From Cordia subcordata (Eukaryota; Streptophyta; Magnoliopsida; Boraginales; Cordiaceae): DNA of 64,000 nucleotides. Shown piece by piece: positions 23,500 through 34,769 of the stretch (position 1 is the stretch's first letter; each line of letters begins with the position of its first letter). A program made the position numbers and the translations under genes. The stretch covers positions 3,851,001-3,915,000 of the forward strand of contig JAPTOF010000009.1 of the NCBI GenBank assembly GCA_028554755.1. Direction: 5' to 3'. The notes below the pieces were generated by a model. It ran no database searches and was not told where the DNA came from. It saw only the letters and a program-made list of their open reading frames with translations.

Positions 23500-24340
23500 A
23501 CTTTTAATTTTGTAGCTCTTGTACCGTATCCATATGCATGCCCTAGCTTGTCATCACTCATATACTCAATCCAAACCTTCTTCTATATATCGTATTGGCT
23601 AGTATATGTTCCAGTTGCCATATATTCCTCTATCTTTGCCTGGGCAGAGTTCTACATTACTTAATGCTTGTTAGAAAAGAACAATTAGCCTAAATGTGAG
23701 AATGCAATTAATTAAAATGATCTAGAAGATGAATTCCATGAACTCTTGTGACAATTCTCTCACATAAGTGTCAACCTTTTTTCTTATGAGTTATTTGAAA
23801 GAGTTCAGCATGTCCAATCTTTCGTTCAATCTTTTTTTTTCTATCATAAATTGAAGAACAATTTCAAAGGATCAATAAATTGAAATTCATAAATTCAACT
23901 AGAAATAAGAAAGAAACTCACATATTCATGATGAACTTGTACAGAACTCTTACAACCATCTGTGTGAATATGAGTCTTTTCTGAATGTGATTTTTTCCCT
24001 TTCGCTATCTTCCAAACTCACCTTTAGCTTATCCCTTAAACAACCATCTACCCACTTCAGAAGTTTTTTGCTCAATTTGTATCTTGAAGTCCTAAACTCG
24101 ACGTAGAAAAAGTTGATAAAAACTTTATCCACATTCATTTGTTTTGGAAATTGAAACTTAAGTTGTCACAACAAGCAAATAATAAGTACACAATGCTTGG
24201 AAAACGATAGTAAGGGTAAGACAAAATCATGTCAAAATGTTACAGTTGTGTCTTAGTGTAAAAGAAGTACTTACCCACACATTTCTTATGAATTCAGGGG
24301 CCATAAAAACATCTAACCACCTTGAAATCTTTTGAATCTG
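23500..24340 (-). pseudogene. Possible CACTA (En/Spm) transposase_24-like remnant
   Basis: Minus-strand fragments in a plausible order: EFRTSRYKLSKKLLKWVDG (about 24100), then ERKIGHAELFQITHKKKG (about 23810), then VWIEYMSDDKLGHAYGYGTR (about 23560). Plant En/Spm 'transposase_24' proteins show R-YKLKK, then ELF--THT-KDG, then G-E--GR--G-G in that order. Frames shift and stops intervene. The reading is from motif order alone; an unrelated decayed gene is possible. Confidence 0.4.
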
Positions 24341-25043
24341 AGGGACAAATGTTTGGTTGCTTGATAAGTATAGTCATTTGTTGCCCAAAGAATGAATCCA
24401 AGAGGAGGATTGTGGCACAAAATGCACAATAAAAACTCTTTTTCAAGTTAAACAACCAATCAATGATTCAAGTAATATATACACAAGTGTCTAGCAAGTA
24501 AAATACTTGAATGTAAATAGTTTGAGGGTTTAAAGAATCAAACATAGAGATTTAGAGTAGTTCGGGCTCCTAAGGGCCTAGTCCACTAACTAAGATCTCC
24601 CTTAGAGTTTCAGTAACTTCATTGGTGAATAAGTTTCTTGCTTATTACATTGTAAATGCATAGAACAACAATCACAACCCTTATCTCACCATAAGGACCA
24701 CAAGTATTTTCTTAACACTTGAGGATTTCAACCCTTTACTTTCACAAGGACAATCACACCCTGTTTTACCCAAGAGTGAACTCACAACCATTGAAATAGT
24801 GAAAGATATGGTTTACAAACTTGCAAGAGCAACAAGGCAAAAGGTAATATTATTTTCCTATATTGCTCAAAGGGAATAAGCAATGTATGAGTTCAAACTA
24901 ACTTAATCACAATGTAATGAATGCAAGAGATAATGCTAGCAGTGGATGGTAGAAGAATGTTTTAAGATAGCTTTGAATGCTGATAATTGCAGGGATAACT
25001 TCAATCAAGTTGTTGAAATGTTAGGGAGAAAAACAAGCATTTA
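24341..25043. other. Unassigned repeat-like sequence
   Basis: About 700 bases without a supported frame. The stretch around 24555-24620 (TTAGAGTAGTTCGGGCTCC and following) looks like promoter or leader text of a copia-type LTR, but I found no TG/CA ends or duplication to fix an element. Confidence 0.3.
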
Positions 25044-26874
25044 TGGATGATGTGTTTAAAACTTGCAAGGACATGGGTCGTTTGCATCAAAGTTTGCATC
25101 AAAGCGTGCAAGTATGGGGTCATTCTTCCATAGGGAGGCTACCTTAGTTTGATCCCTATGTGCTTGTGTGCTTAAGATATCTATGTGTGTGTATGTGTTT
25201 TAGGATAGAGAAGAACTTAGGACAATGGAAACTAAACTCTAAACTAGCCTAATGTAGTGGAGGAATTATATGTGCTAAGCTAAAGAAAGAAAGCTCTAAA
25301 AGATAGAAGGTGACCTAGTGTGACTTTGTTGCAACTAAGCTTAGGCTATGATAATAGATTAGGTCTATCTAGAGCAGGGGGCTTCTATTAGTTTTGTGTT
25401 ATTAGGGTTTTCTTAAACAATACTAGTGCTTTAACCTATTAGCTGGATTTAAAGCTAAAGGCCAATCCTTCCTAGCCTGCGTAATCTATGCTTAGAATTT
25501 ATCCTTTTGGCTGGGTTTAAAGCCAAAGACTAGCACCTAAACACTACGTGATATTAAGGCTTGATTAACCAATACTAACGTGGGTAATGGATACTCTAGT
25601 CTAAGGTCTAACCTATTAGCTGGTTTTAAAGCTAAAGACTAGGCCACTTAAACTCGACTAAGCATAGCATGTAACCTATTAGCTAGATTTAAAGCAAAAG
25701 TCGACTCTACTAATCAAAGCCATCAATTAGGCAGAATCAATCATTACCAAACAAAAAGATAAAAGCATTTAAAGCATAAATAACGCATGCATATACACTT
25801 AGGCATTTTAACAAACACATAGACATGTTTGATTTTCAATACATAGACATATGAATCATGCCATAGATTTATGTAAAAAAACATGTATTAAGAGCCAAAG
25901 ATACATATAAATCCTTTATTCAAAGCTTAATCTAATAAACAACATCAATCAACCCTAACTTAATCTAATAAACAACATCAATCAACCCTAGATCTAACTC
26001 AATTACAAAACTTATTTATAAGAATGAGAAAAGGAATAAGAAACTTCCCTTCAAACCCTTGCTCAAATCCAAAGTAAAACACTACAATCTCTTATTACAA
26101 GCTCCAATCCTAGTTTGGTTTGGTATTGAATTGATGTATTTTGGTATTGGTGAAGTGGGAAAAAGGGTTAAGGCTCCTAATGTTTTTATTCTAAAAGTTC
26201 CTCCCCCAAAATGCCCTTAAATGGGTTTTAAATAGGCAAATCCGCACACTACTAGTTGACTTAGCAGGTTAACCAGCTCGAAGGCTTTGCTTGGCCAGTA
26301 ATGGATCTTAACATTCTAGTTTAGCTGGCTCAGAGAGGCAATCAACCAGCTCTCTGATGCCCTCTAATCCAGTTCTTCATTATTTTTCTCTATTCAACTT
26401 CGTTTTGGCTCTGATTTGCACCTAATTTTTTTCTATTGCTTCGTACTAATTTCGGGGACCTCCAAAGTCATTTTTTTCATCTTTCTATCCTAATAAACAT
26501 CTTGAAAATTTTTCCATGCCCTCTATGGCTGCAAGCTTTAAATTTTGCTCCAATTGTACTTGGTTTCTCCCAATTGCTTCGTGCTTTGTCCAAGAGCTTT
26601 TAAACTTGGTTTTCTTCTTCTTTTCATCCCTAGATGCATCTTCAGCCTTGCCCATGCCTTCTTCATCTTCAATTAAGAACAATAAATCTCCCAAATCACA
26701 CCTAAAACATTGAAATAGAGCATTAAGTAAAGTATTCATGCACTTTGACTTCATATGCTCAAATGTCTCTAATTCATGCACAAATACATACCAAATGCAT
26801 TCAATTAAGCTCAAAAACACCCTAAGAAGTGTATGTAAACACTATATACAAACATACTCAAATCACACATATCA
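25044..26874 (-). repeat. E5 3' LTR
   Basis: Minus-strand start TGATATGTGTGATTTGAG at 26874, directly after the PPT; end GTTTTAAACACATCATCCA near 25044. It matches the partial 5' LTR pieces at 44586-44650 and 63922-64000. It carries four copies of the LTR palindrome (GGATTTAAAGC type) at about 25445, 25508, 25616 and 25676. Confidence 0.85.
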
Positions 26875-26889
26875 ACACCCCTAAACCTT
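26875..26889 (-). other. E5 polypurine tract
   Basis: Minus-strand AAGGTTTAGGGGTGT, immediately before TGATATG of the 3' LTR. Same type as E2 and E3. Confidence 0.8.
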
Positions 26890-27773
26890 AGCCTTACTTG
26901 TCCTCAAGCAAGCCTAAACCAAAGTCTATCCACATGTTTTTCAAAGAATTGCCAGTTGTATTTACTAGCTATATTTTTGCCTGTAAGGAAGTATAAGAGG
27001 TCATTCCTTTTGTATAAGAGATCCCCTATCCTTTTTCAAAACCTCCTCTCAATCACAAGAGTTCTTACACCTCTTCGGAACTTACTAACTAGTAAAGGCT
27101 GCCACAAACCTAGGATTTTGGCTCATGCACACAGGATGCTGATACTTTGTGCCATATCAACTAACAAGGCCTCTGAACATGCACTTAGCCCTAAAGACGC
27201 AATGAAAAAGAAAATACATCACAATAGCTCACATTTTGATGTAAGAGCCTTATTCACAACCTAACAAAATAACAAAAGAAAATACTTGTGTCAAATTGAC
27301 ATTGTGTCACTTAACACTTATTTACGTACTTCACTTTTTTCTGCTTTTTGTTGCCTTTTGGCTCTTTTTCCATTTTTTTTCACTTTTGTTTTCATTCTTT
27401 TTCTTTTTTCTTCCATACATAACATAAAGCAAAAAGAAAAAGAAAGGGTTAAGGCATACTAAAAGAACCAATCAAGGAGGGGTACTCATATCAACAACCC
27501 TTAAAAACACTTTTTCCAACCAAGTTATAGAGCAACTATAAGGTACATTGTTAAAAGTTATCACTTCCCAAAGTTTCGAAAAGATTTTTTTCAAAATTTA
27601 GGTCTTACCCCACACTCTATTCACTCTGCACAATACATCCTTATCTTCTCCAATCAATTAAATTAATGACAAAAGCCAACTCTCCAGCCAACATGGACAT
27701 AAACAACTCAAAACATGCAAAAATCAAAAAAATTGAACATATTTTAAGCAAAAATAAGGTATGGCATGCAAAC
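26890..27773 (-). other. E5 3' non-coding tail, distal part
   Basis: Collinear with the tails of E1-E3. It includes the CATCCTGTGTGCATGAGCC segment near 27130, the A-rich tract (T-rich here, about 27335-27415) and the GAGAGTTGGCTTTTG block near 27680. No gene is seen; the frame at 26485-26820 lies within the LTR and is fortuitous. Confidence 0.7.
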
Positions 27774-27859
27774 TGATGTGTTGTGTTTTTGGGTGTGTTT
27801 GAATTGTTATTTGTACATATTTTGGAGGTGTATTGAGCTTAATAGTTGCATTAATGTAT
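27774..27859 (+). repeat. E2 truncated first LTR (86 bp)
   Basis: Matches the first 86 bases of the E2 LTR at 28164 with a few changes, then switches at ATGTATGCATG to internal sequence. The switch point shares ATGCATG with the internal region (37261-37267), suggesting a microhomology-assisted deletion. Confidence 0.85.
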
Positions 27860-28163
27860 GCATGTTAGGGAGGCCATGCTAGTTGAGGGAGCACAAAAAA
27901 TCAACATCTCGAGTGCATGAGTTAGAATCCCAAGCTTCTGGTGGATTGGCTACTTGGGAAATTCTCACGAGGAACGAGCCCCTTATGAGTAGAAGGAGAA
28001 TCCAAACAGATTTGGGTATCTCTCCACAATAGGAATGCCCCCTTCATGCTTCTTAGACTAACCTTAATAGTGAGTCAATCCTCTAGGCAACCCATTGTAT
28101 CAACTTTAGAAATAAACTTAAGATTGGACTTGCCTGGGGACAAGCAAGGAGAAGGTTTGGGGG
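27860..28163 (+). repeat. E2 duplicate 3' internal fragment with PPT
   Basis: Corresponds to 37263-37570, the last 308 bases of the E2 internal region. It ends in the PPT GAGAAGGTTTGGGGGTGT just before TGATGTG of the full LTR. Here it is upstream of the 5' LTR, the hallmark of a former tandem element. Confidence 0.88.
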
Positions 28164-30123
28164 TGTTGATGTGTTGTGTTTTTGTGTGTGTTTGAATTGT
28201 TATTTGTCTATATTTTGGACGTATATTGAGCTTAATAGTTGCATTAATGTATTACTTGTGCTAGGTATAGGCTTAAGTGTATACAACTGTACATAGTTGA
28301 GTTTAAAGGGTAAATGCTCCATTAATGGCTTGTTTTGGATGTTATAGGTGAGATTGAGGATTGTTTGACGATCAACGAAGATGGAGATGGTTTGAGCAAG
28401 GATTGGAAGCATAATTGAAGATAAAAAGTGGAAGAAAATCAAGTTTAGAGGCTTTTGGACAAAGGTCAAGACAATTGGAAGCAAAATGGAGCTAAAACGA
28501 GGCCAAAAGAGAGCAAAGAAACACTATTGGAAAACTAGCTTCAATGTACTGGTGTACCGGCTCGCTATTCCGCTAAAAACAGAAAGCATATTTCTACTAC
28601 TGGAATAGAGGGTCTTTGGTATTGGTGCACCGGTTCACTATTTCGCCAAAAATAGAAAGCACGCTTCTACTACTGGAATAGGGAACCCTTAGTACCAGTG
28701 CTCCGGTAGAGTGTTCCAGTAATTGCAGAAATTAGCTATATAAGCCCGCTTTTGGTCATTTTGTAATTAATTAAGTCATATTCTTTCACACCCATCTCCC
28801 AAACCCTAATTCCTCTTTCACCAACCTCCAACACACACACACACTCACACATTTTTCACCTAGTTTTAAGCTCATTTGGGGGATTTAAACACTTGGAAAA
28901 AAGGCTACTCAGGGATTTTGTACAAGAATTTCTAGGATGGAAGAGGAGTTTTCTATTCTCTCTTTCATCCTCTATTATATTATGTTTGAGTAGATTTGTT
29001 TTGGGTGATCACACTTGTGTAATGGGTTGATTCTATGCTTCTATATTATGGGATTCAATGGCTTAATGCATATACATATGCTATGATTTTCTTGTTTCAA
29101 TGGCTATTGTTCAATACATGTCTAGGTGCTTGATAATATGCCTATAAGAGTTGCATATGTATAAATTGAAGTCTATTTGCTACTAAACTCCTCTAGTCTA
29201 TTCTATAATCATGTCTATGTGTTTATGTGTGGATCTTACGAAATGGGCAATGCTTATATTAATGTCCATGTGTATATTTGCATGCCCAGTAGTAAAAAAG
29301 ACATTAATATTGCATACATGTTGGTTCAAAAGTGCTTTAAATGGTGTAATCTGAGCATAACGATGTTCGGTAGTCCAATAGGTCTCTTTATTCGCGAACA
29401 TCTCGGCTTAGAACATGTATGAATACATTAATAGGTCAAATCTCGCTATTGTGACCCTAGAATGACGAAGCATAATTAAAGGCTAGTCTAAATCGAGTGT
29501 CTTTTGGCTTTAAATCTAGCCAATAAGTTTCCAGGTAGATTTAGTCGACTCTAGCGACACTAGGTCTTGGCTTTAAATCTATCCAATGATTTAGGTACTA
29601 CGGTAGGTTTGTTCTAGGTCACCTAGGAAGCTAGTTAGTCACTCTTAAGGCCCTAGGTCATAAGGACCACGCCGTAGCTCTATAAGGCATTGCCAAGGGA
29701 CAGACCCGTACCGAGTCCTAGGGAGAAATTAGGATATTAACTGAGAAACCTGGTAAAAGAGCAATTGATGATTAAGCCATTCCATGTAATCCCATAGTAT
29801 TGGAATATAAGATCGCCCATTAACAAGTAAATGTCACCCTAATCCCTTCCATTTGTTAGTTCTCTCTAGATAACTTGTCTCCACTTTCCATTCCCCTAGT
29901 TTAGTTTAATTTGTTTTAGTTAGAGCTCCCAACCATTCAAAATCCAAAATCCTGAAAATAGATAGTTTAGGTTTCTTTTTTTTAGGTACACTCTAGAACA
30001 CACACGTAGAATCCATCTCACAACATAGCCTCCTTGTGGTTCGACACCCGTTCTCGCACATAATACACTGCATCAATCCGTGTGCTTGCGGGTCTTTGAA
30101 GCTTGCACTAGAGAGACACATCA
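28164..30123 (+). repeat. E2 5' (middle) LTR
   Basis: TGATGTGTTGTGTTTTTG to ACACATCA, about 1.96 kb, followed by AGTTCT and the PBS. It contains a TATA box, the leader-like AAACCCTAATTCCTC at about 28800, a C/T-rich stretch, two palindromes (29504 and 29567) and the conserved block around 29650-29727. Confidence 0.9.
28737..28743 (+). promoter_or_regulatory. TATA box of E2 LTR promoter
   Basis: TATATAA, preserved in the 3' LTR at 40215-40221. It lies about 60 bases before the CCCAAACCCTAATTCC stretch shared by the E2 and E3 LTRs, which suggests transcription starts between them. Confidence 0.65.
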
Positions 30124-30129
30124 AGTTCT

Positions 30130-30147
30130 TGGCACCGTAGTCGGGGA
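30130..30147 (+). other. E2 primer-binding site, tRNA-Asp type
   Basis: TGGCACCGTAGTCGGGGA, 15 of 18 identical to the tRNA-Asp(GTC) complement, after spacer AGTTCT. Confidence 0.88.
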
Positions 30148-30389
30148 GGCACGGCGGTTTGCATTCTTTATTTGTATGTTTTGGTAGTTGTTTTTCTTGC
30201 TTTTTCTTTATAGTTTGTTTTGTATTTGCTTATCTTGTTTATTGTTCATATTATCTTGCTTTAATTCTTGTTTATCTATTTCAGCCTTTGCTTTTGTTTT
30301 TGGTAGACTTTCTAGGATCGTGGTTTATTTGCTGTAGTTTTAGGATTGTTGAACTTTTCAGGGGTTGAATTGGCTAGAGTGAGGATAGT

Positions 30390-31663
30390 TTGTGCATGCT
30401 TGGTAAGAGATCCCTTAGAAATCCCCTAGTTCCCCTTAATCCCGAACCCGATAGAATTGCTAGACATTTTAGGAATTTAGGAGATCTTCTTGAGGAGATG
30501 GCTGATCTCGATCATCCTCCTAATCCTCCCAATCCCCCAATGAATCCCATTCCATCTCATGATCACCTTGGGCATCAAGCCCAAAATCATTTTAGACAAG
30601 AGCCCCGTAGACTGGACCCACCTATAGATGAGGAGCCACTCTTAGGCAATTCTTTCTCCTCGAAGCCTTTGAGCCTAATTTGGCTATTCAAATTCCGAGT
30701 TTGGGGGAGGAAAACTTCGAGATTAAGCCTAATATGTCGGCTATGCTTCCTTCTTTCTATAGGAGAAGCAATGAGAGTCCTCTAGATCATATCACTGATT
30801 TTGTTGAGATGAGTTCCACTCTCTATGTTCCCAATGTCTCCCAAGAGGTCATACGTCTAAGATTGTTTCCTTTCCCTCTTAAGGACAAGGATAGGGTTTG
30901 GTTGCATTCCTTACCTAACAGTTGCATTACTACATGGGCTGAGCTTCAATTTAAGTTCTTTCAAAAATTTTTTCCCATGGCCAAGACGGCTGACCTTAGG
31001 ACCGCCATTATGACTTTCTCCCAACATGACCTAGAATCCATTCATGAGGCTTGGGAGAGGTTCAAGGATCTTCTTAGACAATGTCCCCACCACGGGTACA
31101 GCAATCATGACCTAATGCAATACTTCTTTTGAGGCTTAAATGAACAAAATAGGACGATGGTCAATGCCACCTCCGATGGTGGCTTTTATCTTTTGAGGCC
31201 GATCGAGGCATGGGAGAAAATAGAAATGATGGTTGAAAATTCTTTTCAAAATTTTGCCATGGAAAGTTCTAGTCGGGGAGGTAACAAGAGAAGTGTTAGT
31301 GAGGTTGGAGTTTCTTTAGATTTACCCGCTAAGGTTGAGGCTTTGACAAATAAGCTAGATCAATTCATTTCTTTGTATCTTTCATCCCAAGGTCATAAGA
31401 CTAGTTCTATAGGTTCTTCCTCCGCTCTGTTAGTTGTTGAAGTTTGTGCATTGTGTTTTGAGTCATCTCATGAGACCAGAGCTTGCCCTTTAGCATCTCA
31501 ATTTTCTAAATTCATGAAAGAGAAAATGTGTGCCACACAATGTTATTCTCGTGAGTATAATCCAGACTCGAACACATACAATCCTGGTTGGAGGGACAAC
31601 CTAAAATTTTCTTGGAAACAAGGCCAGCATGAGTGTAGTTCATATCCTCAGGTTCTACCTTAG
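30390..31663 (+). pseudogene. E2 gag pseudogene
   Basis: Start MCMLGKRSLRNPLVPLNPEP, proline-rich segment (PPNPPNPPMNP), then the gag core with LRLFPFPLKDKDRVWLHSLP and TTWAELQFKFFQKFFPMAKT, and nucleocapsid knuckle CALCFESSHETRAC (an intact C-x2-C-x4-H-x4-C). A one-base loss near 30637 shifts the frame and CGA has become TGA at 31130; otherwise it is open and close to E4 gag. It ends at a stop near 31663 where E4 has glutamine-type codons. Confidence 0.9.
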
Positions 31664-33051
31664 CAGCGAGCCCATCCTCAATATCCCTTAGGTTTCTATC
31701 ATGTAAATTAACCCTGTCTCACTAGTGTTCCTCAACCTCAGGCTTTACCTGTTCCCTCTAGTAGCCAAACTTCTAGTAATGATGTGATGAATTTAATGCA
31801 ATTTATTCAGAATCAGTAGTAGGCATTAGCTAGTCAGCAGCAGGAGTTAGCTGATAATAGGCAAGAGATAGCTAGTTATAGGTAGCAGATGGCTAGGTTT
31901 GAGACACAGTTAGGACAGATTGCTACATAGTTAAGCGCTAGAGACCCTAGGAACTTACCTTCTCAACTGGAGGTGTACCTTAGAGTCCACTCCTATTCCT
32001 CCACTGATACCACTTATCCTCCTCAAGCCCAGGCTAAGGTCGTCACCACTCTTAGGAGTGGTAGGGTAGTGGATAATAGGGTAGGAGTTGACTTTGCAGT
32101 GCCTGCACCTATTGGTACTTCCAAGTCTAGGGCACCATATAGTACCCTTATTGAGGGAAATTCTAGAGAGAGTCATGTTGAGAGAGATGAGCCCATTAGA
32201 GACCATGGAAAAAGTAGTGCTTCCCGCCCACATCGGGAGGGAAAGAAGCCCATTGATGATTCCCATATGTCTAGAGGTGTTGAGCCTAGAGTTCCCTTTC
32301 CTTCCGCCTTAGAAAGGCCTACACCTAGTGAGGATTCTAGGTTTTTCAAGGTTTTAGAGCAACTTAAGGACCTTAAGGTCAATCTTCCTTTGGTAGATGT
32401 GATCCTTTCCATCCCCTTCTATTCTAAGTTCTTTAAGGATCTTTGTACAAGGAAACGTAGGTCATCAAACATTCCTAAGAAGGTGAGGCTTACGAAGAAG
32501 GTAAGTATTATTTGTACTTCGGGCCTCCCACCCAAGATGAGTGACCCCGGAGCCTTCACTATTCCTTGTAGGATACGCGAAAGCTAGATTGATCACGCTT
32601 TGTTAGATTTAGGATCTACTGTGAATCTCATTCCCTACTCCGTTTATCAACAACTAGGTCTAGGTGAGTTGTCTCCTACACATGTTACTGTTCAGCTAGC
32701 TGATAGGTCCGAGCGTAGACTTAGGGTGTGATAGAGGATGTTATGGTCCAGGTAGGTAAGTTTGTATACCCTGTTGACTTCATAGTGTTAGATATGGATT
32801 CGGGACATGACTCTAGACATTGTACACCCATTTTTCTAGGTCACCCCTTCCTTGCCACTGCAGATGCCATTATCCATTGTAGGTCGGGGTTATTAGAGAT
32901 GAAATTTGAGAATTTGAGGTCCACCATGAAGGTTGCCAAGGCAGAGAATATGGCTAGAATAGGAGAAGAGGATGGAGAAGTGTACTTTAGAGTTGAAGTG
33001 ATTAATTCTTGTGTCGAGGACCTTGTAGAGAAGACTATGACCGATGGATAA
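31664..33051 (+). pseudogene. E2 linker and protease pseudogene
   Basis: Q/E-rich linker with repeated short Q-Q-L-A segments (31800-31900), TTLRSGRVVDN (about 32045), then LKDLKVNLPL and KFFKDLCTRKRRSSNIPKKV (about 32440). The protease loop near 32600 reads IDHALLDLGSTVNLIPYSVY, followed by VYPVDFIVLDMDSGHD and HPFLATADAIIHC. The stops at 32587 and 32730 look like C-to-T or G-to-A changes. Confidence 0.85.
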
Positions 33052-33399
33052 GAATTAAGGAAATTTGAGGAATTGTTGACTAGCTTTGATTTAGACACCT
33101 TAGAGCGGAAGTGTATAGCCTTTACCTCCATAGTTGAGAGTTCTTTGATTGATAAGTCACTTGAGGTTAATCCTTCTAGTTGTGACTCTAGTGATGTTAC
33201 CAGTGATGATGTTGAGGTTGAGTCCCCCTTGGTTGAGCCTAGCCCTTCTTTAGAGCTCAAATTCCTTCCTGATCATTTGAAGTATGCATTCCTAGGCCCT
33301 AGTGAGACCCTTCCGGTCACCATAGCTTCCGATCTTTCTAGTGAGCATAAGGAACATCTCTTAGAGGTTCTTAGGAAACATAAGAAGGCTATAGGGTAG

Positions 33400-34320
33400 A
33401 AAATTGATGATTTGAGAGGTTTAACCCTTCGATTTGTATGCATCGTATTCACCTTGACAATGGAGCCATTCCTTCTAAGGAGATACAAAGGAGGCTAAAC
33501 CCACACATGAGTGAAATAGTTAAGAAAGAGATAATTAAGCTTTTAGATGCAAGCATTATTTATCCGATCTCTGATAGTGAGTAGGTTAGCCCGGTCCAAG
33601 TTGTCCCTAAGAAGTCTGGGATCACGGTTGTGGAGAATGAGAGAGGAGAGCTTATCCTTACACGTACTCCCACGGGGTAGAGAGTTTGTATTGATTATAG
33701 AAAGCTCAACTCCAAAACTAGAAAGGATCATTTCCCATTGCCTTTTCCAGATCAGATCTCAGATAGAGTAGCTGGGCATAGCTACTATTATTTTCTAGAT
33801 GGCTATTCGGGTTATAATCAGATCCCTATGTTTCCCGAGAACCAGGAGAAGACGACCTTTACTTGTCCCTATGGCACTTTTGCCTATAGAAGGATGCCCT
33901 TCGGTCTATGTAATGCCCCAATGACATTTCAGAGATGTATGATGGCCATTTTTAGTGACATGATAGAGAAGCATTTAGAGATATTCATGGATGACTTCTC
34001 AGTCTTTGGGGATAGTTTTGATGAGTGCTTGAGTCATCTCTCTTTAGTCTTAGACTGATGTGTGGAGAAAAATCCAGGGTTGAGTTCGGAGAGATCCCAT
34101 TTCATGGTGCAACGAGGGATAGTGTTGGGTCATATTGTCTCATCTAGTGCAATTCAAGTTGACCCGACTAAGGTAGAATTAATTGAAAAGTTGTCTATCC
34201 CTAAGTGTGTCAAGGATGTCGGATCTTTTCTAGGGCATGTAGGATTCTACCGTAGATTCATTAAGGATTTTAGTCACATTGCATGTCCCTTGTCTAGGCT
34301 CCTTAGCACAAGATGACACT
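33400..34320 (+). pseudogene. E2 reverse transcriptase pseudogene
   Basis: RT text from SEIVKKEIIKLLDA (about 33505), then VSPVQVVPKKSGITVVENER (about 33585-33640), PLPFPDQISDRVAGHSY (33735 on), FLDGYSGYNQIPMFPE with the first catalytic Asp (about 33800), PFGLCNAPMTFQRCM, and FMDDFSVFGDSF with the DD pair (about 33985-34020). The thumb runs to CPLSRLL at about 34310. The stops at 33582 (TGG to TAG), 33678 and 34057, and a frameshift near 34060, inactivate it. Confidence 0.9.
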
Positions 34321-34760
34321 TTTGACTTTGATAATGAGTGTGTTAGGGCTTTCAATAGGCTTAAATCCTTATTGTCTACATCCCCGATTATCAAGCTATC
34401 TAACTACAGTCTCCCATTTGAGGTTATGTGTGATGCATCCGATTATGAGATAAGAGTTGTTTTAGGTCAAAGGAAGGATAAGTTGCCCCATGTTGTGTAC
34501 TATGCTAGCAAGACTTTTGATGAAGCCCAAAAGAACTATACCACCACAGAAAAAAAGCTTCTAGCAATAGTCTTCTCCCTTAACAAGTTTAGGTCAAACA
34601 TCCTAGGGTTTAAGGTGATTGTATACACCAATTGTACAATGTTGAGGTATTTGTTAGCTAAGAAAGAATCTAAGCCCCGCTTGATTAAGTGGCTGCTCCT
34701 TTTTCAAGAGTTCGATGTTGATATCCGGGATAAGAAAGGTAGAGAAATTTAGTTACGAAT
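34321..34760 (+). pseudogene. E2 RNase H pseudogene
   Basis: [20 protein letters not shown] (about 34425), [17 protein letters not shown] (about 34540) and [11 protein letters not shown] (about 34625). The Asp of the third motif (YTD) is Asn here and the Glu block reads EKK instead of EKE, so catalysis would be impaired even if translated. The domain is otherwise full length. Confidence 0.85.
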
Positions 34761-34769
34761 CATCTTTCC

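Noticed and set aside
26485..26820. 111-codon minus-strand frame with lysine-rich run
   Set aside because: It lies within the E5 3' LTR, has no recognised motif, and comparable frames are absent from related LTRs.
32841..33260. 139-codon minus-strand frame
   Set aside because: It is the antisense shadow of the E2 protease-RT linker; the plus strand carries the recognisable polyprotein.
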